NCBI RefSeq assembly: GCF_000213575.1
Contig: NZ_GL892009.1
Span: 124,001 to 188,000, forward strand
Source of the DNA: Dysgonomonas mossii DSM 22836
GTDB lineage: Bacteria > Bacteroidota > Bacteroidia > Bacteroidales > Dysgonomonadaceae
Direction of reading: 5' to 3'
DNA length: 64,000 nt
The position numbers were made by a program, and so were the translations under genes. The number at the start of each line of letters is the position of its first letter. Within the stretch, counting starts at the first letter, position 1. Under the pieces are notes generated by a model. The model was not told where the DNA came from. It saw only the letters and a program-made list of their open reading frames with translations, and did not search any database. This document shows, piece after piece, positions 26,521-35,789 of this stretch.

Positions 26521-27594
26521 CTATCGTAATGTGTTGATAATTTTTGTAGTAAATTTATCAGGAAAGGTCAAAGCTTCGAGATAAAGCTGAGATAGTGTTT
26601 CCTCATTAAAAGGGATACCTCCTAGACTATCATTTTCAACGTCTCTGAAAATTTGTAGATTTGGATTAGAGTTCATTTTTCCACCAAGAGCTTTATACCC
26701 CCTAAAGAAGTATGTCGAAATTTTCCTACGCCATCTTACTCGCATTTGATCATTTGGAGCTATGTTCTGAGGAAAATTCCAAAAATCACCCCTGCCCAAA
26801 TGGGTAGCAGTAGCCGGCATTCCATTTGCACTCATAAAGATACTACATGGTATACATGAAGCAACCTTTGTTGTTCCCGGCCCTAGAGAATACTCGATAT
26901 GGGCTTGTTCATTTTCAAGATTTGGATATGATAGCATTGCTTGTATCATGCCATGAACACAACCAAAAAGATGATCTCTCTGCATCCCCCCCTGAGGTGT
27001 TGGTTCGTTCGGAACATAAACAATATTAGCAGGTTGTGCTCTTTGTGCTCTAGCAACACTGTTCGAAGCATTCATAACTTCTATTGCGATTCCGTCATAT
27101 TCTTGATAAACGTCATCGGTGACATTCATTCTGTATGAGGGTCTGTAAATAGAGAGTATGGAAGGTCCTATTATATTAAAGCCACCGGTACGTATAAATC
27201 CACCAATGTATGCTCCACGAGGCTGAGTTATACTTGCATCAGCCTCCATAGCATCCCAAAATCCTTCTGTTTGATCATATGCACCAATAATAGTCGTATC
27301 ATGGATTTGATCCTGATTGAGTGGTTTTGCTAAAATATAAGGCTGATAACGAGCTGGAACCGTTGGGATAAATTTTACATTAACTCCAGCATCTCTTAAT
27401 ATTAACCGACGTAATTCTTCATGTTCTCGCATAACCTCCTGTTGCTGCTGCTGATTTCCACTCAATTCATACTCGAAGTCTGTACATAGACCCTCATCTA
27501 CATTTCTAATTTGTGCTTGATCTTCAATGAAGCCTATTGTTATTATTGTACATAAGGCATCCGCTGTCGTTTTAGTTAATGGACGAATTGACAT
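26521..27594 (-). CDS. Unknown 357-aa protein with a deaminase-like HxE/CxxC pair
   Basis: I cannot assign a family. The protein is soluble without a signal peptide. A glutamine run occurs at 48-52. The one striking feature is His232-Ile-Glu234 in QAHIEYSLG followed by Cys247 and Cys250 in ASCIPCSIFM, a pattern like the zinc site (HxE ... CxxC) of cytidine-deaminase-fold enzymes, including toxin deaminases. The spacing of 15 residues is shorter than usual (20-35), so this could be another zinc site or chance. It is the last gene of a leftward unit, 64 bases after the M6 protease gene. Confidence 0.6.
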   Translation of the reverse strand: MSIRPLTKTTADALCTIITIGFIEDQAQIRNVDEGLCTDFEYELSGNQQQQQEVMREHEELRRLILRDAGVNVKFIPTVPARYQPYILAKPLNQDQIHDTTIIGAYDQTEGFWDAMEADASITQPRGAYIGGFIRTGGFNIIGPSILSIYRPSYRMNVTDDVYQEYDGIAIEVMNASNSVARAQRAQPANIVYVPNEPTPQGGMQRDHLFGCVHGMIQAMLSYPNLENEQAHIEYSLGPGTTKVASCIPCSIFMSANGMPATATHLGRGDFWNFPQNIAPNDQMRVRWRRKISTYFFRGYKALGGKMNSNPNLQIFRDVENDSLGGIPFNEETLSQLYLEALTFPDKFTTKIINTLR

Positions 27595-27658
27595 AAGCTT
27601 AACTTTTAATGATTAATAATTCTCTACTCTTACTTGGCTTTTCTGATTTCTATATGTG

Positions 27659-28951
27659 TTACTTTTTCCAAATCAGGTTCAACTCTATACAATTTTCTTC
27701 TTCTTTGATATTTTGCAATTCAAACTCTGCGTTTCCTCCATTCCATATAAGAGGAGACAAAAACGTCGTTTTATTATCTTTTCCGGGAAAAGGAATATAC
27801 CGATAATCTATCATAGAATACACCCCTGAACGTATCAGCTGATAATAAGGATGGGAAGACTTCGTATTAACCATATTCATATCCCACGCCTCTTCATCGG
27901 ACATATCTACATGATAAATTAATAGTCCTGTACCAGGTAAATATCGATCCCATCCTCCAGCCTGACGATTCTCAAAATAAAAATATTCTTTCGTATCAGG
28001 AATTGCGATCTTAAATGCAAATAATATGGGTGCTGCGGACGAGTAACTGCTTACAGGATTTAAATTTATAGAGATAACCGTATCAATCCGTTCAAGAACA
28101 GGAATATCCATCCATTTCACATATTCTCTTTCAAAAGCCGAATACCCGGCAGGGCAACGACCTTTGTCAAGATAATTACCTCTATCCATAATACTCATAC
28201 TACCTAAAGTCAGACCACTTCCAGACAATGTGTTATAAAAATCGGGTAAGCCAAGTACATGGCTAAATTCATGACAAAAAGTGCCAATAGTGGCCATTAG
28301 AGGGTCTGGATCATGATCCTTTCCGATGTACTCGGATGAACACGCATAGCGTCCTATAGTCTTATTGGATATGATCAAACTTGAATCTGCAATATTTCCG
28401 GCATGTGCCCATATATATTCTTTCTTGTTTGGATTTTCATTCTCACAATAAGATGCAAAAAATATATATACCATATCTACCAGTGCATCATTATTACTGT
28501 CGTATTTAGAAAAGTCAACCTCTATAGAAGCCTTTTTACAAGCATCAATCACCATTTCTGCCGCATGAATTTCTTCCTGGTTATCACCGTTTTGCCCATA
28601 GTATGCCATTGGCTTTGGTAACCGAATAGGTCCTATTACATTAAAATGGGGAAAAAACAAGCTATCAGAATTTGCGATAAAATAATCTCTTACACTCCCT
28701 TTAGCTCCCTGATAATTATAGCCTTCAGTATTTAACAGAGAGCAGAAATTCTCCTTAGGTGCGGGTACAGTAAAATGAGTATCAGAAAATTCGACAAGTA
28801 TAACTAATCCGTTAAATTCGCCTATTGAATTTATTTTCTGAGCTTTCAGCGATGTTACAGGAGATATACTATCTTTATAAAAGACAGGTATTCCATGAGC
28901 CAATTCTATGGATATCAATAAAGCGATGAAAAGACTGTAAATTTGAACCAT
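27659..28951 (-). CDS. Secreted M6-family (immune inhibitor A-like) metalloprotease
   Basis: A 430-residue exported zinc protease. Residues 1-20 look like a signal peptide (IYSLFIALLISIELAHG). The catalytic motif is TFCHEFSHVLGLPDFYN with His227, Glu228, His231 and the downstream Asp237, as in M6 peptidases. GLVILVEFSDTHF near 48-60 and GSVRDYFIANSDSLFFPHFN near 85-104 are also typical of the M6 family. No T9SS sorting domain is evident at the C-terminus. It sits between two unknown proteins on the same strand, and could process or release one of them. Confidence 0.88.
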   Translation of the reverse strand: MVQIYSLFIALLISIELAHGIPVFYKDSISPVTSLKAQKINSIGEFNGLVILVEFSDTHFTVPAPKENFCSLLNTEGYNYQGAKGSVRDYFIANSDSLFFPHFNVIGPIRLPKPMAYYGQNGDNQEEIHAAEMVIDACKKASIEVDFSKYDSNNDALVDMVYIFFASYCENENPNKKEYIWAHAGNIADSSLIISNKTIGRYACSSEYIGKDHDPDPLMATIGTFCHEFSHVLGLPDFYNTLSGSGLTLGSMSIMDRGNYLDKGRCPAGYSAFEREYVKWMDIPVLERIDTVISINLNPVSSYSSAAPILFAFKIAIPDTKEYFYFENRQAGGWDRYLPGTGLLIYHVDMSDEEAWDMNMVNTKSSHPYYQLIRSGVYSMIDYRYIPFPGKDNKTTFLSPLIWNGGNAEFELQNIKEEENCIELNLIWKK

Positions 28952-29039
28952 GATGGAATTGTATTTATAAATCCTCTTTTATCTTTTTCTTTCTATTAAA
29001 AAGATTAAAGAGGATTCGTTCATTTTTCATTCTTTGAGG

Positions 29040-29834
29040 TTAACAGGTTGGTCTATTATCCTCAAATTTAATTAGGATATCTTCAGTTTTTGTTGGCTTA
29101 CCTAATGTTTGCAGATAAGCTTCCTTATCGTCTTCAGGCGTATTTGCCCGTTGTTGGCTGAGAGTTCCTTTTTTCACAGAGCGTTCTACAAACGTATTGT
29201 AAACATCAGCAGCAGCATCGATTGCGGCAGCTAGTTCTTTCATTGTCATTTTACTGGCATCAAATTGACCTTGATACAGATAAAGGAAAGTTCCTAGATC
29301 GATGCGATTAACATCAATTACCGATTTAGTAGCTACTACGGCAACTACACGTTCCATTCTTGTTGTAATGGATTTAGCTGTTACACCTTGATACCAAGCC
29401 TTCATATCCACCCGAACCGGAGATAGTCCATCAGTAGCTACATAATACATTTCGATCGTATCTGACGATGCTTCACCCTCCCCTAAAAAAATATTAAGAG
29501 CACTGCTGGCTAGATTACCAATCCCATTGATTATATTCTGCTTATCACCACTCAGAAATGCGGTGAGGCTGGAAGTAACTACATTGCCTATATTTCCAGC
29601 TTCACTCGACGAAAACGCACGAACTTCTTTTTTACTCCCTACCATATATGTAATAGGTACCGTCTTGTTACTTTTTTCTTCACCGGCAGTCAATAGGCTT
29701 TTCTCAATATCCCTGATAAAAATATCGGCTTTCGCACTTCCCAACTGTTCCAAAGCTTTTACAGCTTCTTTTTGCTCTTCGAATTTTGCATCCGTGGCAT
29801 CAAAACTTTTGATTGCATCTTTGATTATTGACAT
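29040..29834 (-). CDS. Unknown 264-aa protein, first gene of the M6 protease unit
   Basis: No family recognised. The first 60 residues are charged and helical (KFEEQKEAVKALEQLGSAKA). A middle Gly/Ala/Ser-rich hydrophobic stretch at about 80-120 (NIGNVVTSSLTAFLSGD, INGIGNLASSALNIFLGEGE) looks like an amphipathic or membrane-inserting hairpin. The last 100 residues are mixed. No signal peptide is present. Being divergent from the T9SS/RHS locus and 88 bases upstream of the protease gene, it probably starts the operon. A secreted or pore-forming role is only a guess. Confidence 0.6.
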   Translation of the reverse strand: MSIIKDAIKSFDATDAKFEEQKEAVKALEQLGSAKADIFIRDIEKSLLTAGEEKSNKTVPITYMVGSKKEVRAFSSSEAGNIGNVVTSSLTAFLSGDKQNIINGIGNLASSALNIFLGEGEASSDTIEMYYVATDGLSPVRVDMKAWYQGVTAKSITTRMERVVAVVATKSVIDVNRIDLGTFLYLYQGQFDASKMTMKELAAAIDAAADVYNTFVERSVKKGTLSQQRANTPEDDKEAYLQTLGKPTKTEDILIKFEDNRPTC

Positions 29835-30576
29835 AATTCTTCAGATTTTAAATTAGTAATAAATAGGGATTTATAAATATACCGAAGCATATTATTATTT
29901 TAATTTCTATTCATCAGTTCTTTATACTATAATCTCCTATCCTATTAAGGATTAAATTTGTCAGTATCTGTATTTATTGTCTTGCAATGAATATCTAGAA
30001 TGTTTTATATCACAAACGTATAGTAGGTTTTATGCAAATGGAAAATAATATTGATGAACAACAGATTCTCCTAATAAGCAGATAGATAATAGGCATGAAT
30101 AGAAATTAGAGTATTAAAAAAGAATAAAACACAAAAGCTCCATATTTATATCTATATGTTTGAACCCACACTAAACACTATACAGATATTCTTGTATTTA
30201 GATTAATAAATAAAGTTTAAGATTATTTGGAAGACTTAAGACTTTCAAGTTCATATTTTTTATTTTCATTATGAATCCAATGATTTTTGTATTCTTAAAA
30301 TAATTTAATATATTTGAATATATAAGAAGTATCCATAAAGAAAAGCAAGGTAATAAAAAGGACTAACTTAACTTTTTAACCGATTGCTTATGAAGACAAA
30401 TTATTATAAAAACTCCATATTTATCTGTATAAATCTAATAGAAGACATTCAGCACTTCTTTCCAAAACTCTTTAATCTATAACTAAAAAAAAGACTTTTT
30501 AATCTTTGTGGACTGCACAAGAAGGTGCCTGGTCCTATAATTTTGAATTTACGATAATATTAATATAAAATATAAC
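29835..30576. other. Divergent intergenic region, regulatory
   Basis: 742 very AT-rich bases between the leftward protease unit and the rightward T9SS/RHS locus. It must contain promoters for both. TAATCTTTG near 30500 resembles the -7 box with one extra base. No open frame or strong hairpin seen. Confidence 0.45.
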
Positions 30577-31734
30577 ATGAAAGCAATTGCATTAACATTG
30601 GCAAGTGTTTTCGGCTGTGCATTTTCTTTGTCTGCACAACTGAACATTTCTCATAATCAATACCGCGCTGGTGATGTACTGGTCAAGCAGCAGGTAGAGT
30701 ATGTAAACCCCGGTGAAAGCGGAAACAACAAGCTCTGGGATTTCAGTAAACTCAAATCTGTCAACGATGAATATACTCTTACCTATTCTCTTCCTCCGTT
30801 GGAAGGAGACAGTGTATATATACTGGGTAATACCCGTTATTTGAAGAAGGACGTATCAGACAATGAACTGATCGTCGGTACTGAACACAATACGATGTAC
30901 TATTATCATTTAACAAATGATTCTCTTTTGCAGAAAGGGCATGAAAACCCTTCGGTGGTATTAAACTATATTAATCCCATGCTGCTGATGCATTTCCCGT
31001 TAAACTACGGGCAAAGATCTTCATCAGACTACAAATCAAAAGGAGTTTATTCCTCTACAGTAGATATAAAGACACAAGGAGTAATGACTACTACAGCTGA
31101 TGCCTACGGTAAGATGATCCTTCCAACGGGAGATACGCTTAGCCCTGTACTCAGGGTAAAGACCTTACAAACAATCTTTGATGTATCTCAGGAAGGTAGT
31201 TCTGTTACATCTGAAACAGACAATGCCGGTAAGCAGCTGGAAACCTGCCGCTGGTACAGCAAAGGGTATCGTTATCCAGTCTTTGAAACAATACGGAACA
31301 TTAACCTGAGAGACAGTACGGAGATATTCAAGACAGCATTCTTTTTTCCTCCTCAGGATCATTTATATCTGGATACCGATCCCGAGAACCAGGCACTGCT
31401 GGATGAACTGTGGAAGGAACCACAAGACAACAATCAGAACACAGATAAAGGACAAGCCAAGTCCGTCACATTGGAAGATGTGATGACTTGCAGACTATAT
31501 CCGAACCCGGTGGAATCATTCTTGAACATAGAATATGAATTAAAGGAAGACGCCAAAGTCTCATTTGAGTTGTACTCGTTGGAAGGTATGCCGGTCAAGA
31601 AGATCGCCTTGAAGAACAGAACAAAAGGAACATACTATGAAACGATCGACTGTTCATCGCTTTATCCGAAGAACTATGCGTTAAGGATTACCGCCAATGA
31701 CCTGTTTGTAAATGAAATTATTATTAAAAAGTAA
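30577..31734 (+). CDS. Exported protein with type IX secretion C-terminal sorting domain
   Basis: A 385-residue exported protein. The signal peptide is at 1-20 (ALTLASVFGCAFSLSAQ). The last 80 residues form a Por-secretion tail: CRLYPNPVESFLNIEYELKE (about 307-326), VSFELYSLEGMPVKKI and the closing lysines, the T9SS recognition domain. The body (ISHNQYRAGDVLVKQQVEYV, then beta-rich sequence) is unassigned. It lies 21 bases before the first RHS-type gene and probably belongs to the same transcript, so the RHS proteins may be delivered by or with T9SS components. Confidence 0.82.
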   Translation: MKAIALTLASVFGCAFSLSAQLNISHNQYRAGDVLVKQQVEYVNPGESGNNKLWDFSKLKSVNDEYTLTYSLPPLEGDSVYILGNTRYLKKDVSDNELIVGTEHNTMYYYHLTNDSLLQKGHENPSVVLNYINPMLLMHFPLNYGQRSSSDYKSKGVYSSTVDIKTQGVMTTTADAYGKMILPTGDTLSPVLRVKTLQTIFDVSQEGSSVTSETDNAGKQLETCRWYSKGYRYPVFETIRNINLRDSTEIFKTAFFFPPQDHLYLDTDPENQALLDELWKEPQDNNQNTDKGQAKSVTLEDVMTCRLYPNPVESFLNIEYELKEDAKVSFELYSLEGMPVKKIALKNRTKGTYYETIDCSSLYPKNYALRITANDLFVNEIIIKK

Positions 31735-31755
31735 ATTAAATATAAATAAAAGTAT

Positions 31756-34700
31756 ATGAAAAGGATATTCTTTCTTCTAGTCTCTATCTTCGCCTTATTG
31801 ACAGGGATTCATAACCTGGCTTTCGGACAGGAACTCTCTCTAAAATCTTACATGCCGGATATTATTCCCCCTTCGCCAACAGCTTATAAGTTTACAGCAT
31901 TTGGTAATATTCCTTTTAACAGTAGTACCGGAACTTTCCAATATAGTCTTCCTATTTATGCAATAGAGATGACTGATTTTAATATGCTTATATCTCTAAC
32001 ATATAATAGCGGGGGAGTTAAAGTAGACGAAACATCATCGATAACAGGGCATGACTGGAGTTTGGATGCCGGAGGTATTATATCTAGAGTTATGCGTGGT
32101 AAGCCAGATGAATTATCCAGTCGGTGGTATCCTTCATCAATCAATACGCAAACCGATGCCATAAAGATAAAAAACATAACGAATCAGACCGCTCCAACGA
32201 ACTATGATACGGAAAGAGACTGGTTTTCATTCAGGGTGAACGGACTTTCAGGAAATTTTTATTTCGATGAAAATTTAAATATTTATATAGACAGCAAAGA
32301 TTATGTGAAAATTGAATATAATCCGGACAGTAATTCTTTAAATAACGTAGGGTACGGGGTTCCGTCTACCTTTACAATTACTGATAACAAAGGATATAAA
32401 TATATATTCGGAGGAAGCCATGAGTATCAGGAAGGTATGCAGACATCCACTAATAATTCTCCGCGAAACCTGTTTTATTATTCAGCATGGTTTCTCAAAG
32501 AAATTATTACACCCAATCAAAATAAGGTCAGTTTTAAATACCGGGAAAATAATATGAGTTATATTGCCGGTAATACCTATAGCCTCCTGTATAGAGAACA
32601 ATGCAGGCAAAGTGACTATATAGGCAATTATTCGGAAACATCATCTTACAGCACTATAAAATCAAGGGTAATATCTGAGATCTCTTTTGCTAACGGGACA
32701 ATTCTTTTCGCCTATAATACCGGACGGCAGGACAACGGCGGTGTTTCTTTGAAAGAGATCCATATAAAGAATCAATCCAGTACTATAAGAAAATTGTTAC
32801 TCAATTATGATGTTAGCCCATCTCGGTTATTTCTCAATAATGTAAAAATCCAGGATGAAAATGGAACATCTGCAGAAACCTATTCATTCGATTATTATTC
32901 AAAAGAACAACTTCCTCCTCGACTGAGTTTTAACAAAGATAAATATGGTTATTATAATGGCAAGAATAATAACCGTCCATTCAGTAAATCTCTTAAAGAA
33001 GATCCGGTAATCTATTCAATTTTACAGAAAGGATATATGGCAGATACCTATGCTACGGCAGACCAGGAAGTATATCCTGAATACACTCATTACGGCATGC
33101 TTAAAACCATCACTTTCCCGACGGGAGGATACACAAATATCACGTACGAGGGAAATTCCACAGAAAAACTTGTAGACGATTATACATACAGTACAAATTT
33201 TATTGAGTTATTCAGGAATTGTAAAAGGGTAGATTATACAACACTTAAATTTGTATCGAATGGTGAAGACCTTAACTTTTCTGCCGGAGCGGGATTAGAT
33301 TATAATGCAACCCAAAATGGTTGCCAATCGCCCGTTCCTGATCCCACACATGATATTTATACCGTAAAGGTTAGAGATCTCACTTCCGGTCAAACAATTC
33401 TGGCTTTGACTGGAGATTATGGGAATAAAACCTCCACCATCACGCCGTGTTCAGACACCCCCTCCGCAGACTATATGTATGCCATATGTCCTATAAAAAC
33501 GACCAAAGGTCATGAATATGAAATCAGTTTAGATATGGGTTCCAAGCCAATGAATGCTGCGCGCGGGACTATAGATATTAAATATAATCGTGTAGGAGCA
33601 AAAAACAAAAAGAAAGTATATTCGGGTGGAGTCCGGGTTAAATCCATCTATGATTATGCAAATGGTCAAATTATAAACAAACGGAGTTTTTACTATAACG
33701 AATTATCAAAGTACCCATCCGATCTTACATCACTCAATGAGATAATATCACCTAAGTATTACCGGATGACTAAATATATATTAAAGTGTGAAGTTCCCGG
33801 AGCAGAGCATCCGATAACTGCTTTTTACGACAGAAACATATTGGAAATATCGGCATCTACACTTAATAGCTTATACAACAACAGGAAACAGCAGTCTTAT
33901 TATACTGTTGTTACGGAGTTAAAGCAAACCGGAGCTTCTAATAGCGGAGCGATAGAAAGATTTTATCATGATGCAACGGATGTTCCCTGTGTGGTGGTTC
34001 AAAGGCAGGAAAACTTAGGTACAGCTTATTCCAATACCGGGGATAAATATTATGGATTGTTGAAAAACGAAAAAGTATACAAAAATGAATCCGGCAAATA
34101 TATATTATCGGGTGAAAAAAGCCTTGAATACAGTTTTAACTCGAATGGAATCCTTCCCAGCTGGGTTTTAAACCAGGATTACGAACATCCCATAAATATG
34201 GTTCTCTTAGATAACGATGTGTCGAATGTATCTATTATGTACTATCATAATTATCTAACAACAGTAAAAGATATTAAAATCCAAGAAAAAAGCTATCTGT
34301 CGGGAAATAATATTATTTCAAATAAAATCAATACTTATAGCAGTTCTCCATATTATAATCTCAAAACGTCAACCTTCACGACAAGTACCAGAGAGAGTGT
34401 TATAACCCAATATAAGTATGCTCCGGATTTAGTCGGGATACAAACTAATATGGATAAGATGATAAGCCAGAATAAGGTAGGTATACCGATTATAACAGAG
34501 ATTAGAAAAAAGAACCTGGCTAATTCTGAAAAACCGTTACAATATGCCAAAACAGAATATACCCAGTTTGGCTCAAGTTCTTTATTGAAGCCCGGTTCGA
34601 TATTTATGTCAAAAGATGCTTCGTCTGCAGAAGAGCGCATTAAATATCATAACTATGATAAATATGGCAACCCTATCTATTTATCTAAAGATGATTCAAA

Positions 34701-35085
34701 TCATACTTTTTATCTATGGTCTTATAGTGGCCAATATCCTATAGCAGAGATAAAAAATGCCACTTTCACAGAAGTTGAAACTGCTGCAAAAACAATCTTT
34801 TCAGTTGCTAGTATTGATGCATTATCTGCATTATCAATACCTAGTGAGACGAAGTTAAAGGATGGTAGTCTTCAAAGAGCTTTACCTAAGGCCTTAGTTA
34901 CGACTTACACCTATAAACCTCTAGTAGGTATGTTAACTTCTACCTATCCATCGGGTATTACTACTTATTATGATTATGATAGCTTTGGACGGCTCAAAGA
35001 AACTTATATCTATAAAGATAATATTGTCAGTGCTGCCAACAAACAAATTATACAATCATACGATTATCATTATCAAAACCAATAA
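31756..35085 (+). CDS. Large exported RHS/YD-repeat-type protein, first part
   Basis: A 1,109-residue exported protein with signal peptide (residues 1-24). The N-terminal segment has the SpvB/TcB-like pattern of Bacteroidetes RHS proteins (FNSSTGTFQYSLPIYAIEM, LTYNSGGVKVDETSSITGHD, WSLDAGGIISRVMRGKPDE). Later parts show loose YD-type repeats (YHNYDKYGNPIYLSKDD, TTYYDYDSFGRLKETYIYKD). It has no RHS core-boundary motif and no toxin domain, ending in a YD repeat (QSYDYHYQNQ). It probably forms one half of an RHS shell, with the 1,209-residue protein downstream as the other half. Confidence 0.8.
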   Translation: MKRIFFLLVSIFALLTGIHNLAFGQELSLKSYMPDIIPPSPTAYKFTAFGNIPFNSSTGTFQYSLPIYAIEMTDFNMLISLTYNSGGVKVDETSSITGHDWSLDAGGIISRVMRGKPDELSSRWYPSSINTQTDAIKIKNITNQTAPTNYDTERDWFSFRVNGLSGNFYFDENLNIYIDSKDYVKIEYNPDSNSLNNVGYGVPSTFTITDNKGYKYIFGGSHEYQEGMQTSTNNSPRNLFYYSAWFLKEIITPNQNKVSFKYRENNMSYIAGNTYSLLYREQCRQSDYIGNYSETSSYSTIKSRVISEISFANGTILFAYNTGRQDNGGVSLKEIHIKNQSSTIRKLLLNYDVSPSRLFLNNVKIQDENGTSAETYSFDYYSKEQLPPRLSFNKDKYGYYNGKNNNRPFSKSLKEDPVIYSILQKGYMADTYATADQEVYPEYTHYGMLKTITFPTGGYTNITYEGNSTEKLVDDYTYSTNFIELFRNCKRVDYTTLKFVSNGEDLNFSAGAGLDYNATQNGCQSPVPDPTHDIYTVKVRDLTSGQTILALTGDYGNKTSTITPCSDTPSADYMYAICPIKTTKGHEYEISLDMGSKPMNAARGTIDIKYNRVGAKNKKKVYSGGVRVKSIYDYANGQIINKRSFYYNELSKYPSDLTSLNEIISPKYYRMTKYILKCEVPGAEHPITAFYDRNILEISASTLNSLYNNRKQQSYYTVVTELKQTGASNSGAIERFYHDATDVPCVVVQRQENLGTAYSNTGDKYYGLLKNEKVYKNESGKYILSGEKSLEYSFNSNGILPSWVLNQDYEHPINMVLLDNDVSNVSIMYYHNYLTTVKDIKIQEKSYLSGNNIISNKINTYSSSPYYNLKTSTFTTSTRESVITQYKYAPDLVGIQTNMDKMISQNKVGIPIITEIRKKNLANSEKPLQYAKTEYTQFGSSSLLKPGSIFMSKDASSAEERIKYHNYDKYGNPIYLSKDDSNHTFYLWSYSGQYPIAEIKNATFTEVETAAKTIFSVASIDALSALSIPSETKLKDGSLQRALPKALVTTYTYKPLVGMLTSTYPSGITTYYDYDSFGRLKETYIYKDNIVSAANKQIIQSYDYHYQNQ

Positions 35086-35102
35086 AAATAAAACGAACTA
35101 TT

Positions 35103-35789
35103 ATGAAAATGATTATAATTTTTATGTGTTTTTCACTATCAATAATAAATGCTTTTTCTCAAGACCAACCTATAAATAGAAAATTATTAGTGAAAGATAG
35201 AATTGATATTACTAATACTTCAACAAATACTTTGCGCTCAGTTTTTGCTCGGTTAGAGGAAGGGAATACGACGGGAGATGGAACATTTTTGGGAGTACGT
35301 TCCTATGTTACTCAACCTATCAATACTAAATCATTTGCCATAGAACATAGATTTTATAACATATTAAATAACAGTATTAATTTTTACAGAGGAAACAGCT
35401 ATACAGGAGGCTCTGTAGGCATAGCCGTGAATGATGGGACTGAAATAGCTCGTTTTCATTCATCAGGGCTCAATCTCGCCGGAACAATCAATGCCCGGCA
35501 AGTGAATATAAAAGTTAACGCAGGCGCCGACTTTGTATTCTCTCCTGATTATCAGTTAAAGCCTTTATCGGAGGTGGAGGCCTTTGTAAAAGAGAACAAA
35601 CATTTACCTGAAATCCCATCAGAAAAACAAATGGTTGAAAATGGATTGAATGTGAACGAGATGCAGATAAAGCTTTTATTGAAGATCGAGGAACTGACAT
35701 TGTATGTTATCGAGCAGAATAAGCAAAATAAAGATCTGCAAAAGCAAATAGATGAATTAAAAGAACAATTAAAAGCCTCTCAACCATGA
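35103..35789 (+). CDS. Exported fibre-like protein with C-terminal coiled coil
   Basis: A 228-residue exported protein: signal peptide at 1-20, a beta-rich middle, then a C-terminal segment typical of Bacteroidetes tail-fibre/cell-wall-anchor proteins (DFVFSPDYQLKPLSEVEAFV, KENKHLPEIPSEKQM, then VNEMQIKLLLKIEELTLYVI) that ends in a heptad coiled coil of about 40 residues. This end resembles intramolecular chaperone-type fibre domains. Its stop overlaps the start of the RHS toxin gene by four bases (ATGA), so their products are made together and may interact. Confidence 0.78.
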   Translation: MKMIIIFMCFSLSIINAFSQDQPINRKLLVKDRIDITNTSTNTLRSVFARLEEGNTTGDGTFLGVRSYVTQPINTKSFAIEHRFYNILNNSINFYRGNSYTGGSVGIAVNDGTEIARFHSSGLNLAGTINARQVNIKVNAGADFVFSPDYQLKPLSEVEAFVKENKHLPEIPSEKQMVENGLNVNEMQIKLLLKIEELTLYVIEQNKQNKDLQKQIDELKEQLKASQP

